A stretch of 8,632 nt of DNA from Holosporales bacterium. GTDB taxonomy: Bacteria > Pseudomonadota > Alphaproteobacteria > BNTO01. The notes under the pieces are model-generated. The model was not told the DNA's origin. It saw only the letters and a program-made list of their open reading frames with translations, and made no database searches. The number at the start of each line of letters is the position of its first letter. Position 1 is the stretch's first letter. Positions 1 to 6,270 of the stretch are shown piece by piece. Location: contig JAISRQ010000057.1 in NCBI GenBank assembly GCA_031273545.1, positions 1 to 8,632 of the forward strand, in the 5' to 3' direction. The position numbers and the translations under genes were made by a program.

Positions 1-256
1 TAATGCGGGCCGGTCTGCCTCGTCCAGGAGCGGCGTCAAATCCAGCACATCCCTTTTCTTTGAAAGCCGCGATCCACCGAAACAACGTTCTTCTGGATAT
101 GTTGTAGATTTTTGCAACAGCTGTTATTCCAAACCCTTTGGCGGATATTATTGCTTGAAGTCTTCTTCCGTTTTCTCCTCGTATTCCTTGTTTTTTTAGC
201 TCTACTTTGCATTGCTCTACTAGTTCATCGGTAACTGCTTTAGTTTTTCCACTCAT
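1..256 (-). CDS. IS630-family transposase, N-terminal part (cut by window edge)
   Basis: An open frame of 85 codons starts at an ATG on the minus strand (254-256) and runs off the left edge without a stop, so only the N-terminal part is visible. It reads MSGKTKAVTDELVEQCK, then a basic helix-turn-helix region with the hallmark GITAVAKIYNISRRTLFRWI at about residues 43-62, followed by FKEKG and a Gly/Arg/Pro linker ending GRGRPAR. This HTH plus GRGRP linker is the usual DNA-binding head of IS630/Tc1-mariner type transposases. The DDE catalytic half would lie to the left, outside the window. The element's end should lie within about 50 bases to the right of the start codon, near 300, but I could not define its terminal repeat. 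Intactness cannot be judged. Confidence 0.8.
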   Translation of the reverse strand, partial: MSGKTKAVTDELVEQCKVELKKQGIRGENGRRLQAIISAKGFGITAVAKIYNISRRTLFRWIAAFKEKGCAGFDAAPGRGRPARI

Positions 257-465
257 TTGTAGTTGTCTTTTCGTAAAATGCTACACTGGATTGTACTATA
301 TCATCAGGGACATTAATAATGCTTTTTTGTATTAAACGTACTGTCCATGATAATATTAAGAAACAATCAATGGCGAAAAGTAGAAAATTATTGATGCGTG
401 AAAGATAACATGTTCACGAAATATGCAACAACTTATGGACAATGTACACGAAACGTAAACAGGGG

Positions 466-471
466 TATAGA
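466..471 (+). promoter_or_regulatory. Possible promoter of the secreted-protein gene
   Basis: TATAGA at 466-471 has a TGTACA hexamer 17 bases upstream (443-448, four of six consensus bases). A start near 478 would give a leader of about 50 bases before the ATG at 531. A nearby TGGTATATT at 507-515 resembles an extended -10 but lies too close to the ribosome site to serve the gene. The call is weak. Confidence 0.25.
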
Positions 472-530
472 TTTTTTTTATTACATGCGAAATACTGTTA
501 GTGGGATGGTATATTTTAGGAAAAATCTGT

Positions 531-1115
531 ATGAAAAAACTTTTGTTATCGTTAGGTTGTATTGTTGCATGCAGTTGTTCGTTTTCAGAGCTTGCTGCGT
601 CTAATAAGTTAGGAATAACCTTAGGCGAGCAAACTCTCTCGCCAGAACAACTGGCTGCCCCGCGGCAAGAGGCGGTTGATGCGTTGTCGAATATTTGTGG
701 AGGAAAGTCAACTCAGGAGGGTCTTGATTCTCTTAAGAGTATTGAACCTGCTCTGAAGCAGCTGGTATTATACCATCTTGCAGCTGGTAGCAATGACAAG
801 TGTTCTGCAAAAATTGTGAAACTATATAGTCGTGTCGCTAAGTTGTTGGCAGTGGCCGAGAAGCCAGATGCTGGTAAAAAAGGCAAAAAGGCGAAAGAGT
901 TGGCGAAAGAAACAAAGGAAATAAAAAAGAAAGTTGCAAAAATCCTTTCGTGCTGTCACAAGGCAAAGCCTGCGACAAAAGCAGAACCGAAGCCAGCAGA
1001 GCCAGCTAACGTTGAGCCCGTTTCAGAACCTAAAGTTGAGCCGGCTGTAGCAGCGCCGACTAACGTTGAGCCAGTCGCAGATCCAGTTGAAGAGCCTGCT
1101 GTGTCGGCAGCCTGA
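531..1115 (+). CDS. Secreted or lipid-anchored protein, Lys-rich with Pro/Glu/Val tail
   Basis: No family recognised. The ATG at 531 was chosen because AGGA (518-521) sits nine bases upstream and the first residues, MKKLLLSLGCIVACSCS, form a short signal peptide. An in-frame GTG at 501 would only add ten residues before it. IVAC at residues 11-14 fits a lipobox with Cys14 as lipidated residue; a signal peptidase I site after ELAA (20-23) is the alternative. The body (about 30-108) is predicted helical with scattered Cys. Residues 111-140 are very rich in Lys and likely coiled. The tail from about 147 is low-complexity Ala/Pro/Glu/Val with NVEPV twice; the underlying 13-base sequence ctaacgttgagcc recurs at 1006-1018 and 1060-1072, 54 bases apart, pointing to internal duplication. 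Total 194 residues. Likely envelope-associated; no enzymatic motif is seen. Confidence 0.7.
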   Translation: MKKLLLSLGCIVACSCSFSELAASNKLGITLGEQTLSPEQLAAPRQEAVDALSNICGGKSTQEGLDSLKSIEPALKQLVLYHLAAGSNDKCSAKIVKLYSRVAKLLAVAEKPDAGKKGKKAKELAKETKEIKKKVAKILSCCHKAKPATKAEPKPAEPANVEPVSEPKVEPAVAAPTNVEPVADPVEEPAVSAA

Positions 1116-1159
1116 ACTCTAAGGCTGACACTAAAAGCTATTGCTAAAAATAGGTAGCC

Positions 1160-1230
1160 TTGTAACAAATACCCCGGTGAAGGGCTGAATCGCGTGGACT
1201 CAGACCTCGGCGACGACAGCTCCCCCGGGG
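1160..1230. other. GC-rich block with potential stem, no gene recognised
   Basis: Within the 441-base gap between the secreted-protein gene and tRNA-Cys, this block is clearly richer in G and C than its flanks. CCCCGG (1172-1177) can pair with CCGGGG (1225-1230), enclosing a loop in which shorter pairings are possible. Just upstream AAGGCT (1121-1126) can pair with AGCCTT (1156-1161). No T-run follows, so it is not a simple terminator. It could be a structured RNA or an old element remnant. I could not match it to tmRNA, RNase P, SRP or 6S RNA. Confidence 0.3.
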
Positions 1231-1234
1231 CCTC

Positions 1235-1390
1235 CAAAGATTGCGGACCAGAAAACAGAATAATCGTAAGCGTTTGTTCTCACAAAGAGTTCGTTTTTGG
1301 GGCGTAGCTCTTCCGGATCAACAAAGATTGCGAATCGAAAACCGAATAATCGCAAGTGTTTGTTCTTACCCAAAAATTTGTAGTTTTCCG
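1235..1390. repeat. Imperfect direct repeat, two copies, 87-base period
   Basis: CAAAGATTGCG begins copy 1 at 1235 and copy 2 at 1322. The following roughly 40 bases align closely, sharing GAATAATCG and GTTTGTTCT, with one single-base indel and a few transitions. Similarity fades after about 55 bases. The spacer holds GGGGCGTAGCTC (from about 1299), which resembles a tRNA 5' half but cannot be folded into one. In the frame giving RKxNNRKxLF the two copies encode similar short peptides, but stops and the indel make coding unlikely. From 1391 to about 1490 the sequence is AT-rich with nothing recognisable. Confidence 0.55.
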
Positions 1391-1556
1391 GGGGCTGTAC
1401 AGTGTATTTGCGCTAGAGTCAATATGAATTTGTGGTCATCTAACTTATCAATTTTCATATTACTGCAAATACAGAATGGTTTTTACCTGTGAGTTTGTTG
1501 TATTCTGACATAGAGGGGGAGTGTTAATAGTACGCGCAGTCCGCTTCTTTTGATGT

Positions 1557-1627
1557 GGCCGAGTGGCAGAATGGTGATGCAGAAGACTGCAAATCTTTGA
1601 ATATCGGTTCGATTCCGGTCTCGGCCT
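1557..1627 (+). tRNA. tRNA-Cys (GCA anticodon)
   Basis: A complete cloverleaf can be folded. The acceptor stem is a perfect seven-pair GGCCGAG/CTCGGCC (1557-1563 with 1620-1626). The D-arm is closed by GCA/TGC. The anticodon stem GAAGA/TCTTT carries the loop CTGCAAA, giving anticodon GCA. The T-arm ATCGG-TTCGATT-CCGGT follows a four-base variable loop. The unpaired discriminator is U (1627), as expected for tRNA-Cys. CCA is not encoded. The gene stands alone, and a CTGACA (1505-1510) with ATAGTA 16 bases on is a possible but weak promoter. Confidence 0.95.
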
Positions 1628-1634
1628 TTTTTTT
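1620..1634 (+). terminator. T-run ending the tRNA-Cys transcript
   Basis: Eight consecutive T (1627-1634) directly follow the 3' strand of the GC-rich acceptor stem. Stem plus T-tract can serve as an intrinsic terminator, and it would separate tRNA transcription from the gene starting at 1689. Confidence 0.5.
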
Positions 1635-1688
1635 ACTACGAGCATTTCGCCAATCGACGGGACAGGTTATCTACTGTGTGGGGGTTTT

Positions 1689-2219
1689 GTGGCTGCAATA
1701 GATTCAGCGATAAAGAAGAACTCCGTGGCAAAAGAGCCCGCGGTAAAGAAAAGCTTCGTGGCAAAAGCGTTGCTTTTCGACCAGTTAACGGAATCTTCTG
1801 AGTTTCTGAACGAAGCACCGAATGTTAGTATCTTCTTGAATAAAGACCAACTATTGCAATCTATCCAAAAAGAATTAAGTGATATTTTTAATGCGCGCAC
1901 CTCGTTTCCGTCGGATCAAATGTTCCAATACAGGAATGCATCAAAAGACGAATCCACTTTATCGGGAATAGAAGGGTTGATGGGGCTTCCTAATACAAAA
2001 AATATTTTCCCTGAAGGTGGGGACAACTGGCCCGACTTCGCTAGTCACTGTGAAATGATGATTCGCTTGTATGAGACGCGAATACAAAATCCGTCTGTAT
2101 CTATAGAGTCTTTTGATCCGCATTTCCAGAAGTTAATTTTTACAGTGTCTGGAATCGTTGTTGTCAATCACCATAGAGAAAATGTATCATTCGCCATATC
2201 ACTCGACAAAAATGAATGA
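1689..2219 (+). CDS. TssE/gp25-like baseplate protein (type VI secretion or phage-like)
   Basis: The 176-residue product resembles the GPW/gp25 family, which builds the wedge of contractile injection baseplates (TssE in type VI secretion, gp25 in T4). Residues 52-73 read DQLLQSIQKELSDIFNARTS, matching the family's start in which a Ser/Ile-rich helix leads to LLNTR. GIEGLMGLPN (93-102) occupies the place of YGLPD. A helix with MMIRLYETRI precedes VSIESFDPHF (137-146), the counterpart of the FEPRL motif, then beta-type sequence FTVSGIVVV. The EPR core is changed to DPH, so function may be altered. The start is GTG at 1689, preceded by GGGGG five bases upstream. The first 27 residues hold an internal duplication (NSVAKEP/KSFVAKA). 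No other secretion gene is in the window. It ends four bases from the end of the convergent bioB. Family call moderate; system type uncertain. Confidence 0.55.
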   Translation: MAAIDSAIKKNSVAKEPAVKKSFVAKALLFDQLTESSEFLNEAPNVSIFLNKDQLLQSIQKELSDIFNARTSFPSDQMFQYRNASKDESTLSGIEGLMGLPNTKNIFPEGGDNWPDFASHCEMMIRLYETRIQNPSVSIESFDPHFQKLIFTVSGIVVVNHHRENVSFAISLDKNE

Positions 2220-2223
2220 CCTC

Positions 2224-3237
2224 CTACCTTCTCTTGGACGAAGCGGGTATTCCGTTAAGCCTTATATTTAAGCGATTCATCAATTCCAAGTCGCGCGAGA
2301 CTTCCGCATTCGGTGCCGTCAACAACGTTTCCCCAAGGAAGATGCTGCCCGCTCCGGCAAATAAGCACAACGCCTGCATTTCATCACTCATGGATTCGCG
2401 CCCGGCTGAAATGCGCACGACCGACGCGGGCATCAGTATCCGAGCCAACGCAATACAACGAACAAAGTCGAATGGATCCACATCTGGCACCCCTTCTAGT
2501 CGTGTCCCTGGCACCTTAACGAGGCGGTTAATGGAAATTGACGCCGGGTGAGCATCCAAATTTGCCAACAGCACAAGCATCTTTATGCGGTCATCATTCG
2601 TTTCCCCCATGCCAATTATTCCGCCTGTGCAAACTTTTATTCCGTGCTTTTGTACAAGATTAATTGTATTAACCCGGTCGTCTATTGTGCGCGTGGTTAT
2701 TATGTTTCCGTAATATTCAGGGGACGTATCAATATTATGATTATAAAAATCCAAGCCACACGCCTTTAGTTCGATTACCTGCGCTTCATTTAACATTCCC
2801 ATTGTTACGCAAGTCTCCAAGCCAAGTTTTTTTACTTTTTTTATCGCTTCACACATCAACTTAAATATATCGCAGCTTGGAGTTCGACCCGACGTTCCCA
2901 TGCAAAAGCGAGAACTTCCGATATCTTTTGCCCTTTGTGCTGCGTGCATAATTGTGTCAATGTCTGTAATTGTTTGCTTTGGCGCTTTTGTTCCGTTTCG
3001 AATGGATTGCGCACAATAGGCACAGTCTTCGCAGCAGCCTCCAGTTTGTACACTAAGCAGAGTGCTTGCCTGAACTTCATTTGGGACGTGGTTTGCTACA
3101 TGGACGGCGTGGGAATCCGCAATTAAATCTAGGAATGGCCGCTCAAATATTTTCTTTGCATAATCAAAAGTTATCATTTTCTTTGATGATAAATGATCTT
3201 GCATTGTATCGTTTGTAAACATATTTGTATTAAACAT
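2224..3237 (-). CDS. bioB: Biotin synthase
   Basis: Radical SAM enzyme that inserts sulfur into dethiobiotin, the last step of biotin synthesis, in the cytoplasm. The 337 residues align along the whole family. The SAM-cluster motif C68-x3-C72-x2-C75 sits in QTGGCCEDCAYC. The ligands of the sacrificial [2Fe-2S] cluster are present as C112 (RFCMG), C143 (LETCVTMG), C203 (IKVCTGG) and R275 (VVRISAGRE). YNHNIDTSPEYYGNI and VKVPGTRLE are also typical. The ATG at 3235-3237 was chosen for its strong AAAGGAG (3245-3251) seven bases away; Met21 has no comparable site. Family homology begins near ITFDYAKKIFERP (22-34), so the first 20 residues are an extension, and this extension is shared with the copy at 8135-8190. 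No other biotin gene is nearby, so the lone bioB needs dethiobiotin from genes elsewhere or from the host. Looks intact. Confidence 0.97.
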   Translation of the reverse strand: MFNTNMFTNDTMQDHLSSKKMITFDYAKKIFERPFLDLIADSHAVHVANHVPNEVQASTLLSVQTGGCCEDCAYCAQSIRNGTKAPKQTITDIDTIMHAAQRAKDIGSSRFCMGTSGRTPSCDIFKLMCEAIKKVKKLGLETCVTMGMLNEAQVIELKACGLDFYNHNIDTSPEYYGNIITTRTIDDRVNTINLVQKHGIKVCTGGIIGMGETNDDRIKMLVLLANLDAHPASISINRLVKVPGTRLEGVPDVDPFDFVRCIALARILMPASVVRISAGRESMSDEMQALCLFAGAGSIFLGETLLTAPNAEVSRDLELMNRLNIRLNGIPASSKRR

Positions 3238-3314
3238 AATAAATCTCCTTTAACAAAATTATTACTTAGTTTGTCGATTATTTAACTTGATTGCGTTTGT
3301 CACGACGCCCGAGT

Positions 3315-3327
3315 AGCAGGATTTGCT
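3315..3327 (-). promoter_or_regulatory. Conserved hairpin in the bioB leader
   Basis: On the minus strand AGCA-AATCC-TGCT folds into a small hairpin near the predicted 5' end of the bioB transcript. Copy 2 keeps the loop and extends the stem to six pairs (8265-8281). Conservation of the stem in diverged sequence hints at a role in mRNA stability or initiation, but the stem is short. Confidence 0.3.
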
Positions 3328-3342
3328 CCCCTTTATGATTTA

Positions 3343-3372
3343 ATAGTACGACTTTACGTTAACAAAGTGCAA
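3343..3372 (-). promoter_or_regulatory. Leftward promoter for bioB
   Basis: On the minus strand TTGCAC (3367-3372) lies 18 bases before TACTAT (3343-3348). Copy 2 keeps the same -35 and spacing with TATCCT as -10. Transcription would begin near 3336, leaving a leader of about 100 bases. CTTTACGTTAACAAAG at 3352-3367 lies between the two elements and is nearly symmetric; it could be an operator, but no regulator is known here. Confidence 0.45.
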
Positions 3373-3495
3373 ATACTAAAACGTCCCAGTTTTGAATTGT
3401 TGATATGCCTAGTGTTTATGCGTCTGGCAAAAAAATATCTTGCTTATTCTATTTCTTTTGAGATGCATTTTTTTAGGATTTTTGCGCCTGTTGCG

Positions 3496-3504
3496 TGGTA
3501 GAAT
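3496..3504 (+). promoter_or_regulatory. Rightward extended -10 promoter of the LRR gene
   Basis: TGGTAGAAT is an extended -10 (TGn plus hexamer) with no good -35. It is conserved as TGGTAAAAT at 8458-8466, inside the shared block TGTTGCGTGGTA. A start near 3511 would give a leader of about 30 bases before the ATG at 3541. Confidence 0.4.
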
Positions 3505-3540
3505 TTGGCAGGTAAGTTTTTTTGTAGGATAGGGAATTTT

Positions 3541-3630
3541 ATGATTGACAAATGCACAAAGATCCTGCAATATCACTCTCGGACTCTCGGACTCTCGGAC
3601 TCTGAACTTTTGGGCGAGCTGCGTCCATAA
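3541..3630 (+). other. Conserved ATG leader frame, currently OFF
   Basis: ATGATTGACAAA is identical in both cassette copies and is preceded by AGGGA (3531-3535), so it is the likely true start of the surface protein. In this sequence its frame gives MIDKCTKILQYHSR, the tract peptide, then a different tail ending at TAA 3628-3630 after 29 residues. One added 8-base unit would shift the tract exit into the long LRR frame. Both copies place the ATG 34 bases before the first unit and show no indel in between, as expected of selected coding sequence. Confidence 0.55.
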
Positions 3631-4555
3631 CTTACGAAAATGCATCCATTTTTCAGCAATTTTATTAATCGCCTTACTCACTGCCTCTCTCCCCATCTAT
3701 TCCACAAGTCAAACGTTCGTTCAGATCTTCGACACTGCGCTTTCTACGGCGACGTCGCTCCTTGACTCAACCGCATCAAACGTCAACTCTGGCCCCGTTA
3801 CCATCGCCTCTTATCGCAAACAAATCTCCGACAACGTCACCGAAACCAAGGCCTCCATCGTAAAAGCACGAGCTGAACTGACTCCAGTTATCTCCGATCA
3901 CGACTTTTTTGCGAACGTATTGCGATCCTCTGCAACTTCTGCTGGGCAATCTGCCTTCGCATCATTTATCACCACGCGCACTCCGGCTGACCCGACCTTG
4001 CTTGCGCTGATTAACCAGTCGTCCATTTCTTCCAGCACAATCTCCGCCCTCGGCACGTACAAGCGCATGATAATTGTTGGAAACTACTCGCCAACCGGGC
4101 TAGATTTCGACAAGCTAACGAACCTCGAAACCCTTCAAATGTTTGACGGAACCATAACCAGCACCCAGAAGAGCTCAATCCAAACCCTTACGACGCAAAA
4201 ACTAAAATATTTAGAAGTAAGCAATTGGGGTACATCACTTGCTGATGCAACATTTGCTAACCAAAAACCGATCAAAGAAATCAGATTAGGAGGCGTAATT
4301 ACTGTTGCGCAGAGCGCATGTTTTGCGAACAGCAGTATAGAAACAGTTTATCTTCCACAAGCACTTACCATTGGCCCATGGGCGTTTTATGGCTGTTCAG
4401 CGTTAAAATTACTCCATTGCCCCAATGTAACCACCATTGGCGACCAAGCCTTTGAACAGAGCGGGTTAAGATCACTCTATTGTCCGGAATTAGTAAACTT
4501 AGGCAGCCGTTTTCCTAGTACAATAGATCTTTATGCTCCGAAGTTGGCTACTTGA
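3545..4555 (+). CDS. BspA-type leucine-rich-repeat surface protein, probably phase-variable
   Basis: The long frame can be opened at a TTG (3545) for 336 residues, but the conserved ATG at 3541 is in another frame, and no ATG, GTG or TTG lies between the tract and the hydrophobic segment. Expression in this state should therefore be poor. Residues 11-20 come from the 8-mer tract. CIHFSAILLIALLTASLPIYS (33-53) is a signal peptide or anchor after an unusually long basic head. Residues 60-180 are Ser/Thr/Ala-rich with no family recognised. From about 185 a leucine-rich region begins, and from about 251 there are three clear LRR_5/BspA units of 21-23 residues plus a partial fourth, with the signature TIGPWAFYGCSALKLLHCPNV and YCPELVNLG. 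Such domains serve in surface adhesion and host contact. The frame stops inside a repeat (DLYAPKLAT), and a probable continuation follows in another frame. GC is visibly higher before about 4195 than after. Confidence 0.7.
   Translation: MTNAQRSCNITLGLSDSRTLNFWASCVHNLRKCIHFSAILLIALLTASLPIYSTSQTFVQIFDTALSTATSLLDSTASNVNSGPVTIASYRKQISDNVTETKASIVKARAELTPVISDHDFFANVLRSSATSAGQSAFASFITTRTPADPTLLALINQSSISSSTISALGTYKRMIIVGNYSPTGLDFDKLTNLETLQMFDGTITSTQKSSIQTLTTQKLKYLEVSNWGTSLADATFANQKPIKEIRLGGVITVAQSACFANSSIETVYLPQALTIGPWAFYGCSALKLLHCPNVTTIGDQAFEQSGLRSLYCPELVNLGSRFPSTIDLYAPKLAT
3575..3603 (+). repeat. 8-mer tandem tract ACTCTCGG, three full units plus five bases
   Basis: Units begin at 3575, 3583 and 3591, followed by the partial ACTCT (3599-3603), after which unique sequence starts. 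The unit length is not divisible by three, so copy-number change shifts the frame. It lies between a conserved start codon and a secreted-protein reading frame, the classic position of a slipped-strand switch. Confidence 0.95.
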
Positions 4556-4609
4556 GGGCGTTTTATTACGTCCTTATTCGTGATAGCTAGTGGGACACAA
4601 TTACAGTAG

Positions 4610-4759
4610 CATCTATACATTTTACTCCCCGCACTAGAACGCGTGCTGCGCTCACAGTATTTAGTTACCAATGTTACCTTTACGAATAACGTTGTGTTAG
4701 TGCAGTGCCCAGAGCAAAGTGTTTTTCGAAACGATTTGCCGGATGTTTCACTGTTCTAG
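4610..4759 (+). pseudogene. Possible remnant of the LRR gene 3' end
   Basis: This stop-to-stop frame reads HLYILLPALERV, then NVTFTNNVVLVQCPEQSVF and finally RNDLPDVSLF before TAG at 4757-4759. LLPALERV and VVLVQCPE mimic the LPxLxxV and LxxLYCPE phrases of the repeats upstream. It has no start codon of its own and is in a different frame from the LRR gene, which ends at 4555. The simplest reading is that indels between about 4550 and 4610 cut off the original C-terminus. The similarity is short, so this is inference. The rest of the gap (4760-4986) shows nothing I can identify. Confidence 0.4.
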
Positions 4760-4986
4760 AATGGCGAGCCGTACGCGGCTTACTTGAGAACAAAAAACTT
4801 TTAAGCCAGGCATTGCTGATCTGGCACGTTGGTGATGCTTTTTTCATTGATAATACTCAAAAAATAACCAACGGCCAAAAGAGAAATTATTGAAGTGAGA
4901 AACAGTTACTCACCAATTTTTGCAACACAAAATTGACTTATTTCTGCACATTGGCTGAATTAAGTATACGTAGTTTATGTTCACTT

Positions 4987-6240
4987 TCACGCATCAGAGG
5001 ACTTAACATCGTCTATGAAGAATATCAAGAATATCGATAGAATCATACACATCAGAACAACTTGGAATGCACTTTGGTACATTTCCAGTGTATATAGCGG
5101 AAAACCGTTTGCATCAACTATTCCACCTCTAAAATAATCCAGCAATTTTCCTAGAAGCGGCTGAAACGTGAATCCACCAGTCATGATTATCATATTCGTG
5201 AACCCTGATGAGGTTCCGCCATATTGTTTTGGAACCATGCTAAACGCAATCGTAAAGAAGAGCGGGATCGTTCCTCCAAATATTCCAAAAAAGAACAAGA
5301 GCAAGAAACAAACGCTTAGAGAGATTCCATTCCCATAAATTATTGGAATAAATATGCAGATCATAAGAATAGTAAAAATAAAAAGAACTTTTTTACAACT
5401 CTTAAAAAAATTAGCAAGTCCAGCGGTAATGATGCTTCCTATTCCGTAGCCTATGAAAATGCAAGTAGCGGATAAGGCGGCTGTTGAAGTTGGAACGCCG
5501 TATTTTTTTTCCACGAACGGAGTACACCAAAGCTCAGCAATGGCGCTCAACGGGAGGTAACTGATCGCGCCGTAAATCCCCAACATCCAAAACTTTGGTT
5601 TTCTTGCAAGAATTTTGATTCCGCCAAGAGGGCTGGATTTTGCCGCAGCTTGACTATCTGCCTGAGAGTTGAGTGTCACAATCCTAGTTGCCAAAAAAGA
5701 CAAAATGATACCAAACGACGCTATGATGAAAGTTGTCGTTCTCCATCCAAAATAAGCAACAAGATACGCTGTCGGAACACTTCCACAAATCCCTCCTAAA
5801 CATCCAACAAACATGGATATCCCAACATACACGGAATACTTCTGGGGCGGCACCAAATCGCTGATTACTTTTGTGCATCCTATAAAACCAGAAGCTGAAC
5901 CAAGACCAAGTACGAGTCTTCCTATTTCAAGCTGTATAGGACCCCTTGCGCTTCCAAAAATAAAAAGTCCAATGGCGCAAAGTAATGCACTTACGGACAT
6001 TATGGCTCTACTGCCAAATTTATCCAATAAAATTCCATTTGGAATTTGCATAAGACAGTAAGTAATGTACAACGAAGAAATAACGACACCAAATGTAGAT
6101 GCCGTCATGTTAAATTCTCGCATGAGCTCGTTTGATAAAACGCTAGGTTCTACCCTCGATATGTAGCAAAGCAAATAAAACATCCACCCTGTTACGATCG
6201 ACAAAGCGACCATGCGCTTACTGTTTGAAGTCTCTATCAT
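4987..6240 (-). CDS. Major facilitator superfamily transporter
   Basis: An inner-membrane secondary transporter of 417 residues with about twelve hydrophobic segments and a polar central loop (about 190-215), the normal MFS plan and length. The loop between helices 2 and 3 holds the family motif A, G69-ILL-D73-KF-G76-S-R78. The N-terminus YISRVEPSVLSNELMREF and YCLMQIPNG fit the carriers common in Legionella, Coxiella and other intracellular bacteria, where the Arg in helix 1 and the QIPNG turn are usual. Substrate cannot be read from sequence. The ATG is supported by AAGGTGAT (6244-6251) three bases upstream and a good promoter. It is transcribed in the same direction as hslU, 181 bases away, but has its own promoter, so is probably a separate unit. 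Looks intact. Confidence 0.92.
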   Translation of the reverse strand: MIETSNSKRMVALSIVTGWMFYLLCYISRVEPSVLSNELMREFNMTASTFGVVISSLYITYCLMQIPNGILLDKFGSRAIMSVSALLCAIGLFIFGSARGPIQLEIGRLVLGLGSASGFIGCTKVISDLVPPQKYSVYVGISMFVGCLGGICGSVPTAYLVAYFGWRTTTFIIASFGIILSFLATRIVTLNSQADSQAAAKSSPLGGIKILARKPKFWMLGIYGAISYLPLSAIAELWCTPFVEKKYGVPTSTAALSATCIFIGYGIGSIITAGLANFFKSCKKVLFIFTILMICIFIPIIYGNGISLSVCFLLLFFFGIFGGTIPLFFTIAFSMVPKQYGGTSSGFTNMIIMTGGFTFQPLLGKLLDYFRGGIVDANGFPLYTLEMYQSAFQVVLMCMILSIFLIFFIDDVKSSDA

Positions 6241-6270
6241 AATATCACCTTATGTTACACTAATGAAGCA

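Larger units (their letters stand above)
3182..3603. repeat. Divergent start cassette, copy 1
   Basis: This segment is a diverged duplicate of 8135 onward. It spans the first 18-20 codons and leader of bioB on the left, the roughly 300-base gap, and the MIDK start plus 8-mer tract on the right. The longest perfectly shared run seen is 31 bases (3361-3391 against 8311-8341). Elsewhere about four bases in five agree by eye, with small indels in T-runs. Start codons and promoter elements are kept in both directions. Confidence 0.85.

Noticed and set aside
956..1237. Minus-strand ORF of 93 residues
   Set aside because: It lies over the Pro/Glu/Val tail of the secreted-protein gene and the GC-rich block. 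Its Ser/Thr/Gly repeats are the antisense of the tail repeats.
1241..1492. Plus-strand ORF over the 87-base repeats
   Set aside because: It starts at a TTG with no ribosome site, has no family features, and the repeat copies differ by a frame-shifting indel.
1116..1500. tmRNA candidate
   Set aside because: GAATCGCGTGGA and the AATAATCGCAAG segments recall tmRNA, but no T-arm, no CCA-type acceptor and no short tag ending in LAA could be found.
2216..2769. Three plus-strand ORFs opposite bioB
   Set aside because: bioB is intact with all catalytic residues, so these frames are its shadows.
4805..4844. Terminator in the gap after the LRR gene
   Set aside because: GCCAG/CTGGC pairs, but the T-run at 4839 is 14 bases beyond the stem, and the alternative GCAT/ATGC stem is too weak.
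4705..4893. 62-residue plus-strand ORF
   Set aside because: No ribosome site, no recognisable feature, and it overlaps the probable LRR remnant in another frame.
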